A stretch of DNA of 64,000 nt from Pseudochryseolinea flava (GCF_003286915.1 NZ_QMFY01000009.1:186001-250000); one strand, 5' to 3'. Shown: positions 27,139 to 35,347, counted from the first letter of the stretch. The notes: generated by a model from the letters alone, not told the origin. Program-made: numbers and translations.

Positions 27139-28391
27139 GGCTGCAGGGGAGTACCTTTAATACGGTGATTTTTATCCCAAAGATGAATAGAATCTCGACG
27201 TTGCCGATACATGTGGAAAAATAAAGGTATACCATTGTCTGCAAGTTCTCCTGGCGCGTTGGCCAAGATGCACACGGCGATGTTTTCCTTCGGATTCAAT
27301 GCAATTTCACTTCGATATCCATTCACATAACCGCCGTGATAAAGCAATGTATCCGTTGGGTAATGCAACACACGCCAGCCCAAACCATAATATGAATGTT
27401 GGATGGGCTCAATTTGTCGATAACGTCTGTTTTTGGATGGTGCATCCACCAAAGGTGTATATAACTGAGAAAGCGTATTAGCATTGATCACATCTTCGCG
27501 CGTGTTTAATAGCGCCATCATCCATTGCGCCATGTCATGAACGCTCGCATTGATACCACCCGCAGGTGAAACATTATAGTATGTGTTAGAAATTCTTGCA
27601 GATGTCATTTGACCCCGGCGAACAACGTGTGGAAATGCGATGTTGGCGTTCGACATCATTGTTGCGTAATCGATCGATGCATCTTTCATTCCCAGGGGTT
27701 TGAAAACGCGCTCCATCATTTCTGTTTCGTAGCTTTTTCCAGTTGCAGATTTTACTACCTCTGCGATAAGACTATACGCTACATTTTGGTAACTATACTG
27801 TTTCCCAACATCACTACTGAGGTTAACGTCTTTTAATTGCGATAAAAGCAGGGAGAGGTCTTGTCCTTCTTCAACAAGATTGGTGTATGTATGATAAGGT
27901 AGCCCTGTGGTATGCGATAAAACATTTTTTAATAAAAGCGACTTCGTTTGATCCGGCGACTTTAATGCAAATGAGGGGACGTAGTTTGTTACAGGATCGC
28001 TCCACGACAGCACACTATCTTGCACAAGTATACCGGCGAGAAATGACGCGAAAGGTTTTGACACAGATCCTAATCTGAATACGGTATGTTCATTGATGGA
28101 ATCACGCGTGCCGATTTGTTTTACACCATACCCACGAATAAAAAGGATGGTACTGTCTTTTACGATAGCAATAGCAGCACCAGGTGTGTGTGCGATCTGC
28201 ATCAATGATGAAAACTCTTTTTGATAATCCTGAATCAGTCTTCCCAGCACAGGGTTAACGGGGCGACTCAAGGTGATGGGCGCGGCCGCTGGTAGTGTCG
28301 GCTCTTGCGGCGACGGTAATGCGAAAAAATAGACCACGGCCACAGTGAGAATCAAAGAAGTCGTGAACAAAAGAATTCTTTTTCCGGTCAT
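27135..28391 (-). CDS. Serine hydrolase, beta-lactamase/PBP4-like family
   Basis: A 418-residue membrane-anchored or exported protein of the class C beta-lactamase/D-alanyl-D-alanine peptidase fold. Catalytic signatures: SVSK at 109-112 (Ser-x-x-Lys), QYSYQNVAYS (the Tyr-x-Asn element), and a later HGGYVNGYRS (His-Gly-Gly in place of KTG). This pattern is that of esterases and peptidases rather than true resistance enzymes, so no antibiotic phenotype should be inferred. First gene of the operon with DUF1684 and DUF1028. Confidence 0.87.
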   Translation of the reverse strand: MTGKRILLFTTSLILTVAVVYFFALPSPQEPTLPAAAPITLSRPVNPVLGRLIQDYQKEFSSLMQIAHTPGAAIAIVKDSTILFIRGYGVKQIGTRDSINEHTVFRLGSVSKPFASFLAGILVQDSVLSWSDPVTNYVPSFALKSPDQTKSLLLKNVLSHTTGLPYHTYTNLVEEGQDLSLLLSQLKDVNLSSDVGKQYSYQNVAYSLIAEVVKSATGKSYETEMMERVFKPLGMKDASIDYATMMSNANIAFPHVVRRGQMTSARISNTYYNVSPAGGINASVHDMAQWMMALLNTREDVINANTLSQLYTPLVDAPSKNRRYRQIEPIQHSYYGLGWRVLHYPTDTLLYHGGYVNGYRSEIALNPKENIAVCILANAPGELADNGIPLFFHMYRQRRDSIHLWDKNHRIKGTPLQP

Positions 28392-28418
28392 TGAAAAGGT
28401 AACAAAGGTTCAAGATAG

Positions 28419-29114
28419 TTAGATCATTCCTTCATCTGCAAAACTAAAATATTTTTGACCGGCGATGATCACATGATCGAGCACTTGTATTTCAAGCAGT
28501 TTAGCGCCCTCTTTTAATTTATGAGTGAGATTGATATCCGCTTGGCTGGCTGTGAGATTTCCAGAGGGATGATTGTGCGCAAGGATCAGACCGCTCGCTA
28601 AATTTTCTAACGCGAGCTTGAATATTATCTTCGGGTCAGCAACGGTGCCAGCAACACCACCCTGACTAATCTGAAATTTTTTTGTCACGCGATTGGCGCG
28701 ATTGAGCAGTAGTATCCAAAACTCTTCGTGAGGAAGATCCATAAGATCCGATTTTAGAAGTTCGTATACATCGCGCGAGCCGCTGATCTTTGGTTTCTCT
28801 CTTACTTCTAAATCCTTCCGCCGCCGACCAAGTTCCATCGCAGCAATAATCGTGATGGCCTTTGCCTCTCCGATGCCTTTTATTTTTGTGAGTTCTTTCA
28901 GCGATAGTGACGCTAGTGTGTGAAGGTCATTATTACTCGCGTGAAGAATTGCTTTTCCCACATCAACAGCACTGAGAGTAGTGGTGCCCGTGCCGAGCAA
29001 AATGGCAATGAGTTCAGCGTCTGTAAGAGATGATTTTCCTTTTAGCAGTAGTTTTTCGCGCGGACGGTCTTCAGGAGACCATCGCTTGATGGTAAGTGGT
29101 TTTGAATCGGACAT
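28419..29114 (-). CDS. radC: RadC family JAB/MPN protein
   Basis: A 231-residue RadC homologue. An N-terminal helix-hairpin-helix-like region (about 35-95, LKELTKIKGIGEAKAITIIA) precedes a JAMM metalloprotease-fold domain with AHNHPSGNLTASQADI, the His-x-His-Pro-Ser-Gly metal motif followed by the Asp. Historically named DNA repair protein RadC, although the true role is unclear. Start chosen at the ATG at 29114: a longer reading from 29165 would begin inside the promoter at 29136-29166. Confidence 0.93.
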   Translation of the reverse strand: MSDSKPLTIKRWSPEDRPREKLLLKGKSSLTDAELIAILLGTGTTTLSAVDVGKAILHASNNDLHTLASLSLKELTKIKGIGEAKAITIIAAMELGRRRKDLEVREKPKISGSRDVYELLKSDLMDLPHEEFWILLLNRANRVTKKFQISQGGVAGTVADPKIIFKLALENLASGLILAHNHPSGNLTASQADINLTHKLKEGAKLLEIQVLDHVIIAGQKYFSFADEGMI

Positions 29115-29400
29115 AAGTAATACACAACGTTTGATCCAAGATAGTTTGAAGGTCTTGGAAATCAAAAAGCTTTAACTTCGACTTGTCGAGCATCTTTGTG
29201 CATGCTTCTTCGATCGTCACAACGACTTGCGTAGTTGAAAGGGCTTGGGTTTCCTTAATCTTGCCCATTCCATTTGTGGTTCTGCGGCCAAGGTGATGGT
29301 TAGTAGAATAGCCAGCACGCAATACATTTAATTTATTGTTCACAGGCTTAATAAATGCGATCCGTTGACCGCGCGGGCTATAAACACAAAAACCTCGCAC
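29071..29400 (-). other. Open frame of unclear status upstream of radC
   Basis: The gap between radC and rpsT holds a 109-codon open frame opening with GTG at 29400, within the rpsT terminator, and running 44 bases into radC in another frame. An internal ATG at 29268 would give 65 residues. Codon use looks gene-like, with mixed third positions, but no family is recognised and the radC promoter lies inside it. It may be a decayed or orphan gene. Apart from the two signals listed separately, I see nothing else in 29115-29433. Confidence 0.25.
29136..29166 (-). promoter_or_regulatory. Probable radC promoter
   Basis: On the minus strand TTTG (29163-29166), a 19-base spacer and TATCTTGG (29136-29143) match TTTG-N19-TAnnTTTG with one mismatch. 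Transcription would start about 15 bases before the ATG at 29114, which supports that start codon. Confidence 0.6.
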
Positions 29401-29408
29401 TGCGAGGT
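29388..29408 (-). terminator. rpsT terminator
   Basis: On the minus strand the palindromic ACCTCGCA/TGCGAGGT hairpin is followed by TTTTTGTG. It lies about 25 bases after the rpsT stop. Confidence 0.8.
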
Positions 29409-29433
29409 CTGTGATATTATGCGTACAAGCTAA

Positions 29434-29688
29434 TTAAGCGAGCTTGTTAACGAACTTCGCGAGTTTAGACTTCTGATTGGCAGCCTTCTTCCAATGGATG
29501 ATGTTCTTCTTTGCCAATTTATCGATCATCGCAGATACTTCCTTTAAAAGCGCTGAAGCTTCAGACTTCACAGTAGTACCTTTAAGTTTTTTCACGAACG
29601 TACGGGTAGTCTTGTGCTGATAGCGGTTTCTAACGCGTTTTGCATCATTTGCACGGATTCTTTTTTCTGCTGACTTATGGTTTGCCAT
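29434..29688 (-). CDS. rpsT: 30S ribosomal protein S20
   Basis: An 84-residue basic protein that binds 16S rRNA early in 30S assembly. The MANHKSAEKRIRANDAKRVR start is diagnostic. I set the start at the ATG at 29688; a longer reading would begin upstream of the mapped promoter. The gene is monocistronic, with a near-perfect promoter and its own terminator. Confidence 0.97.
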   Translation of the reverse strand: MANHKSAEKRIRANDAKRVRNRYQHKTTRTFVKKLKGTTVKSEASALLKEVSAMIDKLAKKNIIHWKKAANQKSKLAKFVNKLA

Positions 29689-29709
29689 ATCGTTTAAAAA
29701 TAAGGACTG

Positions 29710-29740
29710 CAAAGGTAGAGGGATTTGGCGTATTTGCAAA
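29710..29740 (-). promoter_or_regulatory. rpsT promoter, exact Bacteroidota consensus
   Basis: On the minus strand TTTG (29737-29740), a 19-base spacer and TACCTTTG (29710-29717) match TTTG-N19-TAnnTTTG without mismatch. The box continues GCAGTCC, as upstream of lepA. The promoter is bracketed by an inverted repeat, TAAGGACT (29701-29708) and AGTCCTTA (29743-29750), which could be a regulatory site. Confidence 0.85.
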
Positions 29741-29781
29741 GGAGTCCTTATCTTTTACCTGAAATCTTTAACCCGTTAGCC

Positions 29782-30768
29782 ATGAATAAATTAACCAGGA
29801 CCGCCGTCCTTTTGGGGATAATCCCCTTTCTATGCAGTTTTTGGGGCTTTTTTGCCCATCAGCGCATCAACAAATTAGCTGTTTTCACACTCCCGCCGGG
29901 GATGATAAAATTCTATAAAAAGAATCTGACCTATATCACTGAGGCTGCCGTGAACCCCGACCGCCGCCGTTTCTCCATGCCCGAAGAAGCACCTCGACAC
30001 TATATTGATATAGACCACTATGGCGACAGTGCACTCTATACCATACCCCGCTACTGGGATCAGGCTGTCGAGAAATATTCGGAGGACACACTGAAAGCCT
30101 ATGGCATTGTCCCTTGGCACATCAATAAAATGTATTATCAATTAAAACATGCTTTTCTCGTCGGAGACCCCGATCGAATTTTAAAACTGTCGGCTGAACT
30201 TGGTCATTATATCGGCGACGCCCACGTGCCTCTCCATACTACCGAAAACTATAATGGACAGCTCACAGGACAAGAAGGTATCCACGCATTTTGGGAATCG
30301 CGTTTGCCTGAGTTGTTTTCTGACGACTACGATTACTACGTCGGTAAAGCAACCTATTTAGAAAATCCACAAGCCGCCGCGTGGAACGCCGTGATTGGTG
30401 CGCATCATGCCGTTGATTCGGTATTGCGTGAAGAGAAAAAATTGTCGCAGCATTTCGGTGAAAAGAAATTTGCATTTGAAACGAAGGGCAAACAAACGCA
30501 AAAGGTGCTCTCGCGAAGTTATGCTAAAGCATATCACCAAATTCTTGATGGGATGATTGAGCGACAAATGCGCTCGGCGATTAAAACCGTTGGGAGCTTT
30601 TGGTATACCGCCTGGATAGATGCGGGCCAGCCTGATCTCGAGCGTTTACTTGATTATCATCCCACTGAAGAAGAACTCGAAAGGCGACGTGAAGAATTAC
30701 GACTGTGGAAGGAAAAGAAAATTCAATCGCGAGCACATGAAAGCGATACGCTCGAAATAAAAAATTAA
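29782..30768 (+). CDS. Zinc-dependent phospholipase C / S1-P1 nuclease-like protein
   Basis: A 328-residue exported protein. After the leader comes WGFFAHQRINKLA, a Trp-x-x-x-x-His start typical of the trinuclear zinc fold. Metal ligands are expected in HYIDIDHYGD, in LGHYIGDAHVPLHTTENYNG (His-x-x-x-Asp and PLHT) and in GIHAFWESRLPE. This matches zinc-dependent phospholipase C and S1/P1 nucleases, so the substrate may be phospholipid or nucleic acid. I chose the ATG at 29782; an earlier in-frame start at 29725 overlaps the rpsT promoter region and lacks a leader. Confidence 0.85.
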   Translation: MNKLTRTAVLLGIIPFLCSFWGFFAHQRINKLAVFTLPPGMIKFYKKNLTYITEAAVNPDRRRFSMPEEAPRHYIDIDHYGDSALYTIPRYWDQAVEKYSEDTLKAYGIVPWHINKMYYQLKHAFLVGDPDRILKLSAELGHYIGDAHVPLHTTENYNGQLTGQEGIHAFWESRLPELFSDDYDYYVGKATYLENPQAAAWNAVIGAHHAVDSVLREEKKLSQHFGEKKFAFETKGKQTQKVLSRSYAKAYHQILDGMIERQMRSAIKTVGSFWYTAWIDAGQPDLERLLDYHPTEEELERRREELRLWKEKKIQSRAHESDTLEIKN

Positions 30769-31046
30769 AGGAGCGCTGTGACAATGTCGTTCCACTCTTC
30801 TGACAAGGTATTGCGCTTGAAAGCTTTGTTCGCACGATGGTACCAGTACGCAGCATTGCTTTCATCGCCTTCCTTACGATGAAGATATCCATGTACCCAC
30901 GAGCCATCATGTGTATGGATATCCTGCGCAATATTGTGAGCAGCATTCCAATCACCCTTTGCATCGTACCACATGGCTTGTAGCAGTGGCGAAACTGCCG
31001 GCGGTGTTGACGCACTTACAGTGTTCTTAAATTCTTGTAGTGTCAT
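30765..31046 (-). CDS. Small conserved hypothetical protein
   Basis: A 93-residue protein with no leader. It matches a widespread short family with the phrase LLQAMWYDAKGDWNAAHNIA followed by WVHGYLHRKEGDESNAAYWY, in which repeated small helices recall a half-TPR fold. Function unknown. Start set at the ATG at 31046, since upstream residues do not fit the family. Its 3' end overlaps the opposing phospholipase-like gene by 4 bases. Confidence 0.85.
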   Translation of the reverse strand: MTLQEFKNTVSASTPPAVSPLLQAMWYDAKGDWNAAHNIAQDIHTHDGSWVHGYLHRKEGDESNAAYWYHRANKAFKRNTLSEEWNDIVTALL

Positions 31047-31203
31047 GAAAAATATTTCACGTTCAAAGTTAACGAGAAAGTCGGTGTTAGAAAGTCGTAC
31101 GCATGCTTTCATTGTTGTAAAAGCGAACAAAGAAGAGGACATTATGCACAAGTATACTTGGAAAGGAAAAATTGATCCTGCAAATTCACAGAAAAGATTT
31201 CCC

Positions 31204-32067
31204 ATGAAATACAAGGCTACGCTTATCGTAACGGTCATATTGCTTTTTCAAATCTCTTGTTCGACGAATAATAAAAATGAAAAAGTTGAAATCGATAACC
31301 AAGGCGTGCATATTCATTACACAGACAGCAAGCACGGCGACACTGCATTACTTTTTATACATGGATGGGGAATAAACCAAACATACTGGGCAAATCAGGT
31401 TGCGCATTTCTCAAAGAATTTCCGGGTTGTTACACTTGATTTACCAGGCTTCGGTCAATCAGGAAAGAATAGAGAAAGTTGGACCGTTGAAGACTATACA
31501 AGCGATATCAATAAAGTTTTAACCGACCTCGATCTGAAGAATGTTATTTTGGTTGGGCATTCGATGAGCGGTTCGATTATCGTTGAAACCGCATTAACAC
31601 ATCCCGACCGCATTATCGGGATCATTGGAATTGATAATCTAAAAAATGTAGGTACTGTCATGACACCGGAAGTAGAAAAGGAGTGGAGCACGTTCTACGA
31701 CAGCGCTAGGAAAAATTTCAAAGCAACGGTTTCCAAGGATATTCACTACCTCTTTACACCGAGAACAGATAGTGCGATACAAAAGAGAGTGACAGACGAT
31801 ATTTTTAGTTCTGATACAGTCATCGCGATTGCATGCTTGGAAAACCTGGACAAGTATCCATTCTCTGAAAAACTAAAATCATTGAGAAAACCACTTTACT
31901 TAATTAACAGTAATTACACACCAACCGATACAGCCGCGTTTAAACAGAACGAAATTGATTACAATCTTTTGGTTATCGATTCCACGGGACATTACCCCAT
32001 GCTTGAAAAGCCAAAGGATTTTAATACGCTGCTTGAAAAGGCAGTCAATGAGATTCAGCAGAAATAA
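31204..32067 (+). CDS. Alpha/beta-hydrolase lipoprotein
   Basis: A 287-residue lipoprotein: leader MKYKATLIVTVILLF followed by QISCS, with the lipid-modified Cys at residue 19. It carries an alpha/beta-hydrolase fold: oxyanion motif LFIHGWGINQTYW, nucleophile elbow VGHSMSGS, and catalytic His in STGHYPMLEKP. Substrate is unknown, probably an ester or lipid in the envelope. Start taken at the ATG at 31204 because the lipobox follows it; the upstream extension overlaps the opposing small gene. Confidence 0.85.
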   Translation: MKYKATLIVTVILLFQISCSTNNKNEKVEIDNQGVHIHYTDSKHGDTALLFIHGWGINQTYWANQVAHFSKNFRVVTLDLPGFGQSGKNRESWTVEDYTSDINKVLTDLDLKNVILVGHSMSGSIIVETALTHPDRIIGIIGIDNLKNVGTVMTPEVEKEWSTFYDSARKNFKATVSKDIHYLFTPRTDSAIQKRVTDDIFSSDTVIAIACLENLDKYPFSEKLKSLRKPLYLINSNYTPTDTAAFKQNEIDYNLLVIDSTGHYPMLEKPKDFNTLLEKAVNEIQQK

Positions 32068-32094
32068 TTGCAGTGCTTGGAATAATTTGTTCGA

Positions 32095-32658
32095 TTACTC
32101 CACAACGCCAGGTACTCTCGGGGCCGTACCCACACGTTTTTCGATGAGGTACTTAAGATCATGGAGTCCTTCTTCGTATTGCATGCCGAGTGCGCCCTTC
32201 ATAAAAAGCCAACGCATCTTTCCGAGAAAGCCGTTGTTCACGCCGTCGTATGTCCACGTTAATCGCGTTTGATTGCCGTCGGGTTCGATCAAATATTGGG
32301 CGTAGAAAACACCGTTAAGGTCTTCGAAGTTGATGCCATTTTTGATGCGCTCATCGGGAACACTTTCTTCGATCCACTGACTTCCTTTTCCAATACTTTT
32401 TCCTTCCCAAATCATTTTAGCGCCAATGCCACTCGCGGGTCCGTCGTAACTATACTTGGCATTCACATCCATCTTCGCCCAGGGAGACCATAATGTAAAA
32501 TTCTGAAACGAATTTAGCTCGCGATAAATTTCTTGCGCAGGTGCGTTGATTACAACGGAGCGCTCGACATATCCTTTTTCAGGTTGAATGAAAGTGAAGA
32601 TGATGGTGATGACGATAACAAGAAAGGCAGCGATGCCGAGGACTTTGAGAGGTTTCAT
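32095..32658 (-). CDS. SRPBCC (START-like) family protein
   Basis: A 187-residue protein with one N-terminal membrane helix or uncleaved leader (about 5-23), followed by a SRPBCC/polyketide-cyclase-like domain: VERSVVINAPAQEIYRELNS, FTLWSPWAKMD and TRLTWTYDGVNNGFLGKMRW. These domains form a hydrophobic pocket that binds lipid-like ligands; the ligand is unknown. Converges with the alpha/beta-hydrolase gene across 27 bases. Confidence 0.85.
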   Translation of the reverse strand: MKPLKVLGIAAFLVIVITIIFTFIQPEKGYVERSVVINAPAQEIYRELNSFQNFTLWSPWAKMDVNAKYSYDGPASGIGAKMIWEGKSIGKGSQWIEESVPDERIKNGINFEDLNGVFYAQYLIEPDGNQTRLTWTYDGVNNGFLGKMRWLFMKGALGMQYEEGLHDLKYLIEKRVGTAPRVPGVVE

Positions 32659-32761
32659 TGAAAGAGGGTAAAACTGAATATAAGCAAAAATCTGTATTTC
32701 GAAAACGTTGTTAATGTGTCAAAAAAAAGGAAAATTTAATGAATACCAATACCTAAATTAT

Positions 32762-33229
32762 ATGAGCTTCTTCAATGCACCTAATCGGATTCCGGAAAGT
32801 TACGGCATTAGAATAGCCGTTGGTCTCATCGTATTCTTCCTCATTATGAAATTCGCCAACCTTGGCCATCATGTCGAATTACGATTGTTGAACCTCTTCA
32901 TTTTATCAGGTGGGGTACATGCCGCACTTAAAAAGTTTAGACGCTCGCATGAGAGCCTCAATTATTTCAGAGGATTGGTTACTGGCGTATCTACTGCCGG
33001 TATCGGATCACTCATCTTCGGCATCTTTCTATTTGCCTACATGAAACTTGCTGCAGACTTGATGAAGTCCATCAAAGAAAATGAGCCAATGGGGATTTAC
33101 CTGAACGAATACATGGCATCATTCATCGTTGTGCTTGAAGGTTTCTTCTCCGGATTACTCGTAACCTTTGTCTTGCTCAATTGGGTAACAACAGACGAGG
33201 TGAGCGATCCGCAAGGGCAAGCGCATTAA
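32762..33229 (+). CDS. DUF4199 membrane protein
   Basis: A 155-residue protein with about four membrane helices and the DUF4199 layout, including RSHESLNYFRGLVTGVSTAG. Start at the ATG at 32762 (MSFFNAPNRIPESYG), because the next DUF4199 protein has the equivalent start IWNRSTRIPEIYG. Not closely similar to the pair at 7102-8213, although of the same family. Function unknown. Confidence 0.82.
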   Translation: MSFFNAPNRIPESYGIRIAVGLIVFFLIMKFANLGHHVELRLLNLFILSGGVHAALKKFRRSHESLNYFRGLVTGVSTAGIGSLIFGIFLFAYMKLAADLMKSIKENEPMGIYLNEYMASFIVVLEGFFSGLLVTFVLLNWVTTDEVSDPQGQAH

Positions 33230-33256
33230 ATGTTGTTGGAGCGCTGACGTTTTGAT

Positions 33257-33305
33257 GTGCTGACGTTATTGCCGGTCAGCTACATTGACATTAGCACGTC
33301 AGCAC
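33257..33305. repeat. Inverted repeat between two DUF4199 genes
   Basis: GTGCTGACG at 33257-33265 pairs with CGTCAGCAC at 33297-33305; GCTGACGTT also occurs as a direct repeat at 33243-33251 and 33259-33267. The hairpin lies 28 bases after the first DUF4199 stop and may end or stabilise that transcript. Confidence 0.5.
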
Positions 33306-33364
33306 CAAAGCGTTCATTGGCATTTCTTTTTCCTTGTTCATAATCACAACTTAAATATTGTATT

Positions 33365-33835
33365 ATGAACATCTGGAATAGATCAACACGTATACCCGAA
33401 ATCTATGGAACACTGATCTTCCTCGGGCTGCTCGTTTACTTTTTTGTGATGTATGCCGCTGGCCTGATTCACGTGATTGAATTACGACTCGTAAATTTAT
33501 TCATCATGTTAGCAGGCGTGTATTTCGCGATCAAACAATACCGCCGAACGCATGACGGTCACATCAACTATTTCCGCGCACTTGCTGCAGGAACTTCATC
33601 AGCTGTTATCGGTACAAGTACATTTGCGCTCTTTCTGTTTCTGTTCTTGAAGTTTGAAGGAAACCTGATGGAATCGATTCAACAAAACGAGGCGCTTGGT
33701 CCGTACCTCAACCCGTACATCGCGTCGTTCATGGTGTTCTTGGAAGGGATATTCTCCGGCTTTGGTCTCACGTACCTGTTGGTAAATTGGATTGATACCG
33801 ACCACGTGGCAGAACCAATAGGAGAAGCGCAATAA
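33365..33835 (+). CDS. DUF4199 membrane protein, paralogue of the preceding one
   Basis: A 156-residue DUF4199 protein with the same helix pattern as its neighbour and clear sequence parallels: RIPEIYGTLIFLGLLVYFF versus RIPESYGIRIAVGLIVFFL, and the shared C-terminal run of ASF, E-G-FSG and VNW before an acidic tail. A tandem duplication is the simplest explanation. Function unknown. A strong terminator follows. Confidence 0.85.
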   Translation: MNIWNRSTRIPEIYGTLIFLGLLVYFFVMYAAGLIHVIELRLVNLFIMLAGVYFAIKQYRRTHDGHINYFRALAAGTSSAVIGTSTFALFLFLFLKFEGNLMESIQQNEALGPYLNPYIASFMVFLEGIFSGFGLTYLLVNWIDTDHVAEPIGEAQ

Positions 33836-33849
33836 AACTTGCGTCAACA

Positions 33850-33880
33850 AAAAAGACGTCACAACCTGCGACGTCTTTTT
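33850..33880 (+). terminator. Bidirectional intrinsic terminator
   Basis: AAAAAGACGTC (33850-33860) and GACGTCTTTTT (33870-33880) form an 11-base stem with a 9-base loop; T-rich on either strand. It serves the second DUF4199 gene and possibly the opposing Gfo/Idh/MocA gene. Confidence 0.9.
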
Positions 33881-33913
33881 GTTTTCTATTCAAGAATTTA
33901 GTCGAGTAAACAA

Positions 33914-33952
33914 TTAACGATTAACGCTTAACGATTAACGATTACGATTAAC
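33914..33952. repeat. Short TTAACGA heptamer array
   Basis: Four heptamers (TTAACGA, TTAACGC, TTAACGA, TTAACGA) and then the degenerate TTACGA and TTAAC lie in the convergent gap and run into the stop codon of the Gfo/Idh/MocA gene. The unit is the same as in the long array at 62343-62463. Confidence 0.85.
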
Positions 33953-35105
33953 TAATTCTCACCCATCCTTGTTTACGATGACTTTCAACAATTGCATCGC
34001 ATAATCTCAGCTCGCGTAAACCTTCTTCAAAAGTAGGGTAGGTCGGCGTGGCGGGTTGTTTTCCTTCACGCACCGCGGCATAAATTTCTTTGAACAACTG
34101 CTTTGATGTGTCACCGAAACCTTCGTTGTGTCCACCCGGATAGGCGATGATACTTCTAACATCTTTATCGACGAGTGAAGGGTCGCGCATCAATACTTGA
34201 TTAGCTTCATTGCGCTTACCAATCCAAAGGTCATTCGGCGTCTCTGAATTCCACGACATAGTAACATTAGATCCATGGATCTCTAAGCCCAGGCGATTTT
34301 TTCTTCCCGCCGCCACTTGACTTACGGTTACCACACCTTTGCTACCGTTGCTGAAGCGAAGAAGTACACTTGCATAGTCTTCCGTTTTGATCGGAACATC
34401 AGCGTAATCTTCGGGGCTCAACATTTTGCCTGAATACGTTTCTACTGCTTTCAATGGTTTCTTGCGTGTAGGGTGTACCGTAGAAAAATCAGCCATCACT
34501 TCGGTGATGCTCAGACCTGAAATATATTCGATCAAATCGATCAAATGAGAACCGATGTCGGCAATGGCTTTGCTATCGCCAGACTTATCTGGTTCCAAGC
34601 GCCAGTTGTAGTCCGTTGCGTAGAATAACCAGTCTTGCAAGTAGCTGCCCATGATGCTGTACACGTTGCCGAGCTCACCATTCTCACGCATTTTTTTCAT
34701 CTGACGTACCAAGGGGTAGTATCGTAAATTAAAGCTTACAGCGTGAACGAGTTTTTTCTCGCGCGCCAAAGCAAGCAACTCTTCTGCTTCTTTTACGGTA
34801 GTGGCGAGTGGCTTTTCACAAATCACATGCTTACCGGCGAGAAGTGCTGTCTTCGCCATTGGGTAATGAAGATTGTTAGGAGTACAAATGTGCACGCAGT
34901 CTAATGCCTCTTCTTTGATCATCTTGTCGTAATCGACATAGTATTTTGGAATACCCATCGCGGCGGCTTTTTCAGCAGCTTCACTTTCGAATGGATGGAA
35001 AAGCGCTACCACGTCGAGATTCCCCGCGCGACGAATCGATTCAATGTGAACAGGCCCGATGAATCCTACACCAGCAACTGCTACTTTGATCTTTTGATTA
35101 GACAT
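33948..35105 (-). CDS. Gfo/Idh/MocA family oxidoreductase
   Basis: A 385-residue NAD(P)-dependent sugar-type dehydrogenase. Rossmann motif VAGVGFIGPVHIESIRRAGN at about 10-29; ICTPNNLHYPMAK and VICEKPLATTVKEAEEL (with the EKP motif, whose Lys is conserved and catalytically important) at about 74-110; a C-terminal domain follows with DIGSHLIDLIEYISG. The exact sugar substrate is not predictable. Probably cytosolic, as no leader is seen. The stop codon lies inside the small heptamer array. Confidence 0.92.
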   Translation of the reverse strand: MSNQKIKVAVAGVGFIGPVHIESIRRAGNLDVVALFHPFESEAAEKAAAMGIPKYYVDYDKMIKEEALDCVHICTPNNLHYPMAKTALLAGKHVICEKPLATTVKEAEELLALAREKKLVHAVSFNLRYYPLVRQMKKMRENGELGNVYSIMGSYLQDWLFYATDYNWRLEPDKSGDSKAIADIGSHLIDLIEYISGLSITEVMADFSTVHPTRKKPLKAVETYSGKMLSPEDYADVPIKTEDYASVLLRFSNGSKGVVTVSQVAAGRKNRLGLEIHGSNVTMSWNSETPNDLWIGKRNEANQVLMRDPSLVDKDVRSIIAYPGGHNEGFGDTSKQLFKEIYAAVREGKQPATPTYPTFEEGLRELRLCDAIVESHRKQGWVRIS

Positions 35106-35219
35106 CTTGTTATTTGGTTGGTTTTTATGTTGGAATTATGGAAGACGAATGAGTGTTCGGTCAATTGATTATGATATAAAATCCGTCGAAGTAAAAGAAA
35201 ATCGCCGAACTCTGAAAGC

Positions 35220-35235
35220 GCTAAATTAATTTAGC
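35220..35235. promoter_or_regulatory. Perfect 16-base palindrome, possible operator
   Basis: GCTAAATTAATTTAGC reads identically on both strands and lies in the divergent gap between the Gfo/Idh/MocA gene and the VOC gene, 113 bases before the latter. A regulator dimer site is a reasonable guess; the AT-rich core weakens the case. Confidence 0.4.
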
Positions 35236-35247
35236 CATTCTAGACTG

Positions 35248-35280
35248 AGTCGTGCGAAGTGGGCACGACTTTCTTCTTCG
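35248..35280 (+). terminator. Terminator-like hairpin in a divergent gap
   Basis: AGTCGTGC (35248-35255) pairs perfectly with GCACGACT (35263-35270), followed by TTCTTCTTC. No annotated gene is transcribed into it from upstream, so it may end a small RNA or attenuate the VOC gene. Confidence 0.45.
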
Positions 35281-35347
35281 CGAAAACGCGCCCGTTCCGA
35301 CTTTCGTCTTTCAGCTTTAAACACTACATTCGAAAAAACTACTCACT

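Noticed and set aside
27135-28391. Serine hydrolase considered as antibiotic-resistance beta-lactamase
   Set aside because: The third motif is HGG rather than KTG, and operon context is of envelope proteins; class C-like esterase/peptidase is more likely.
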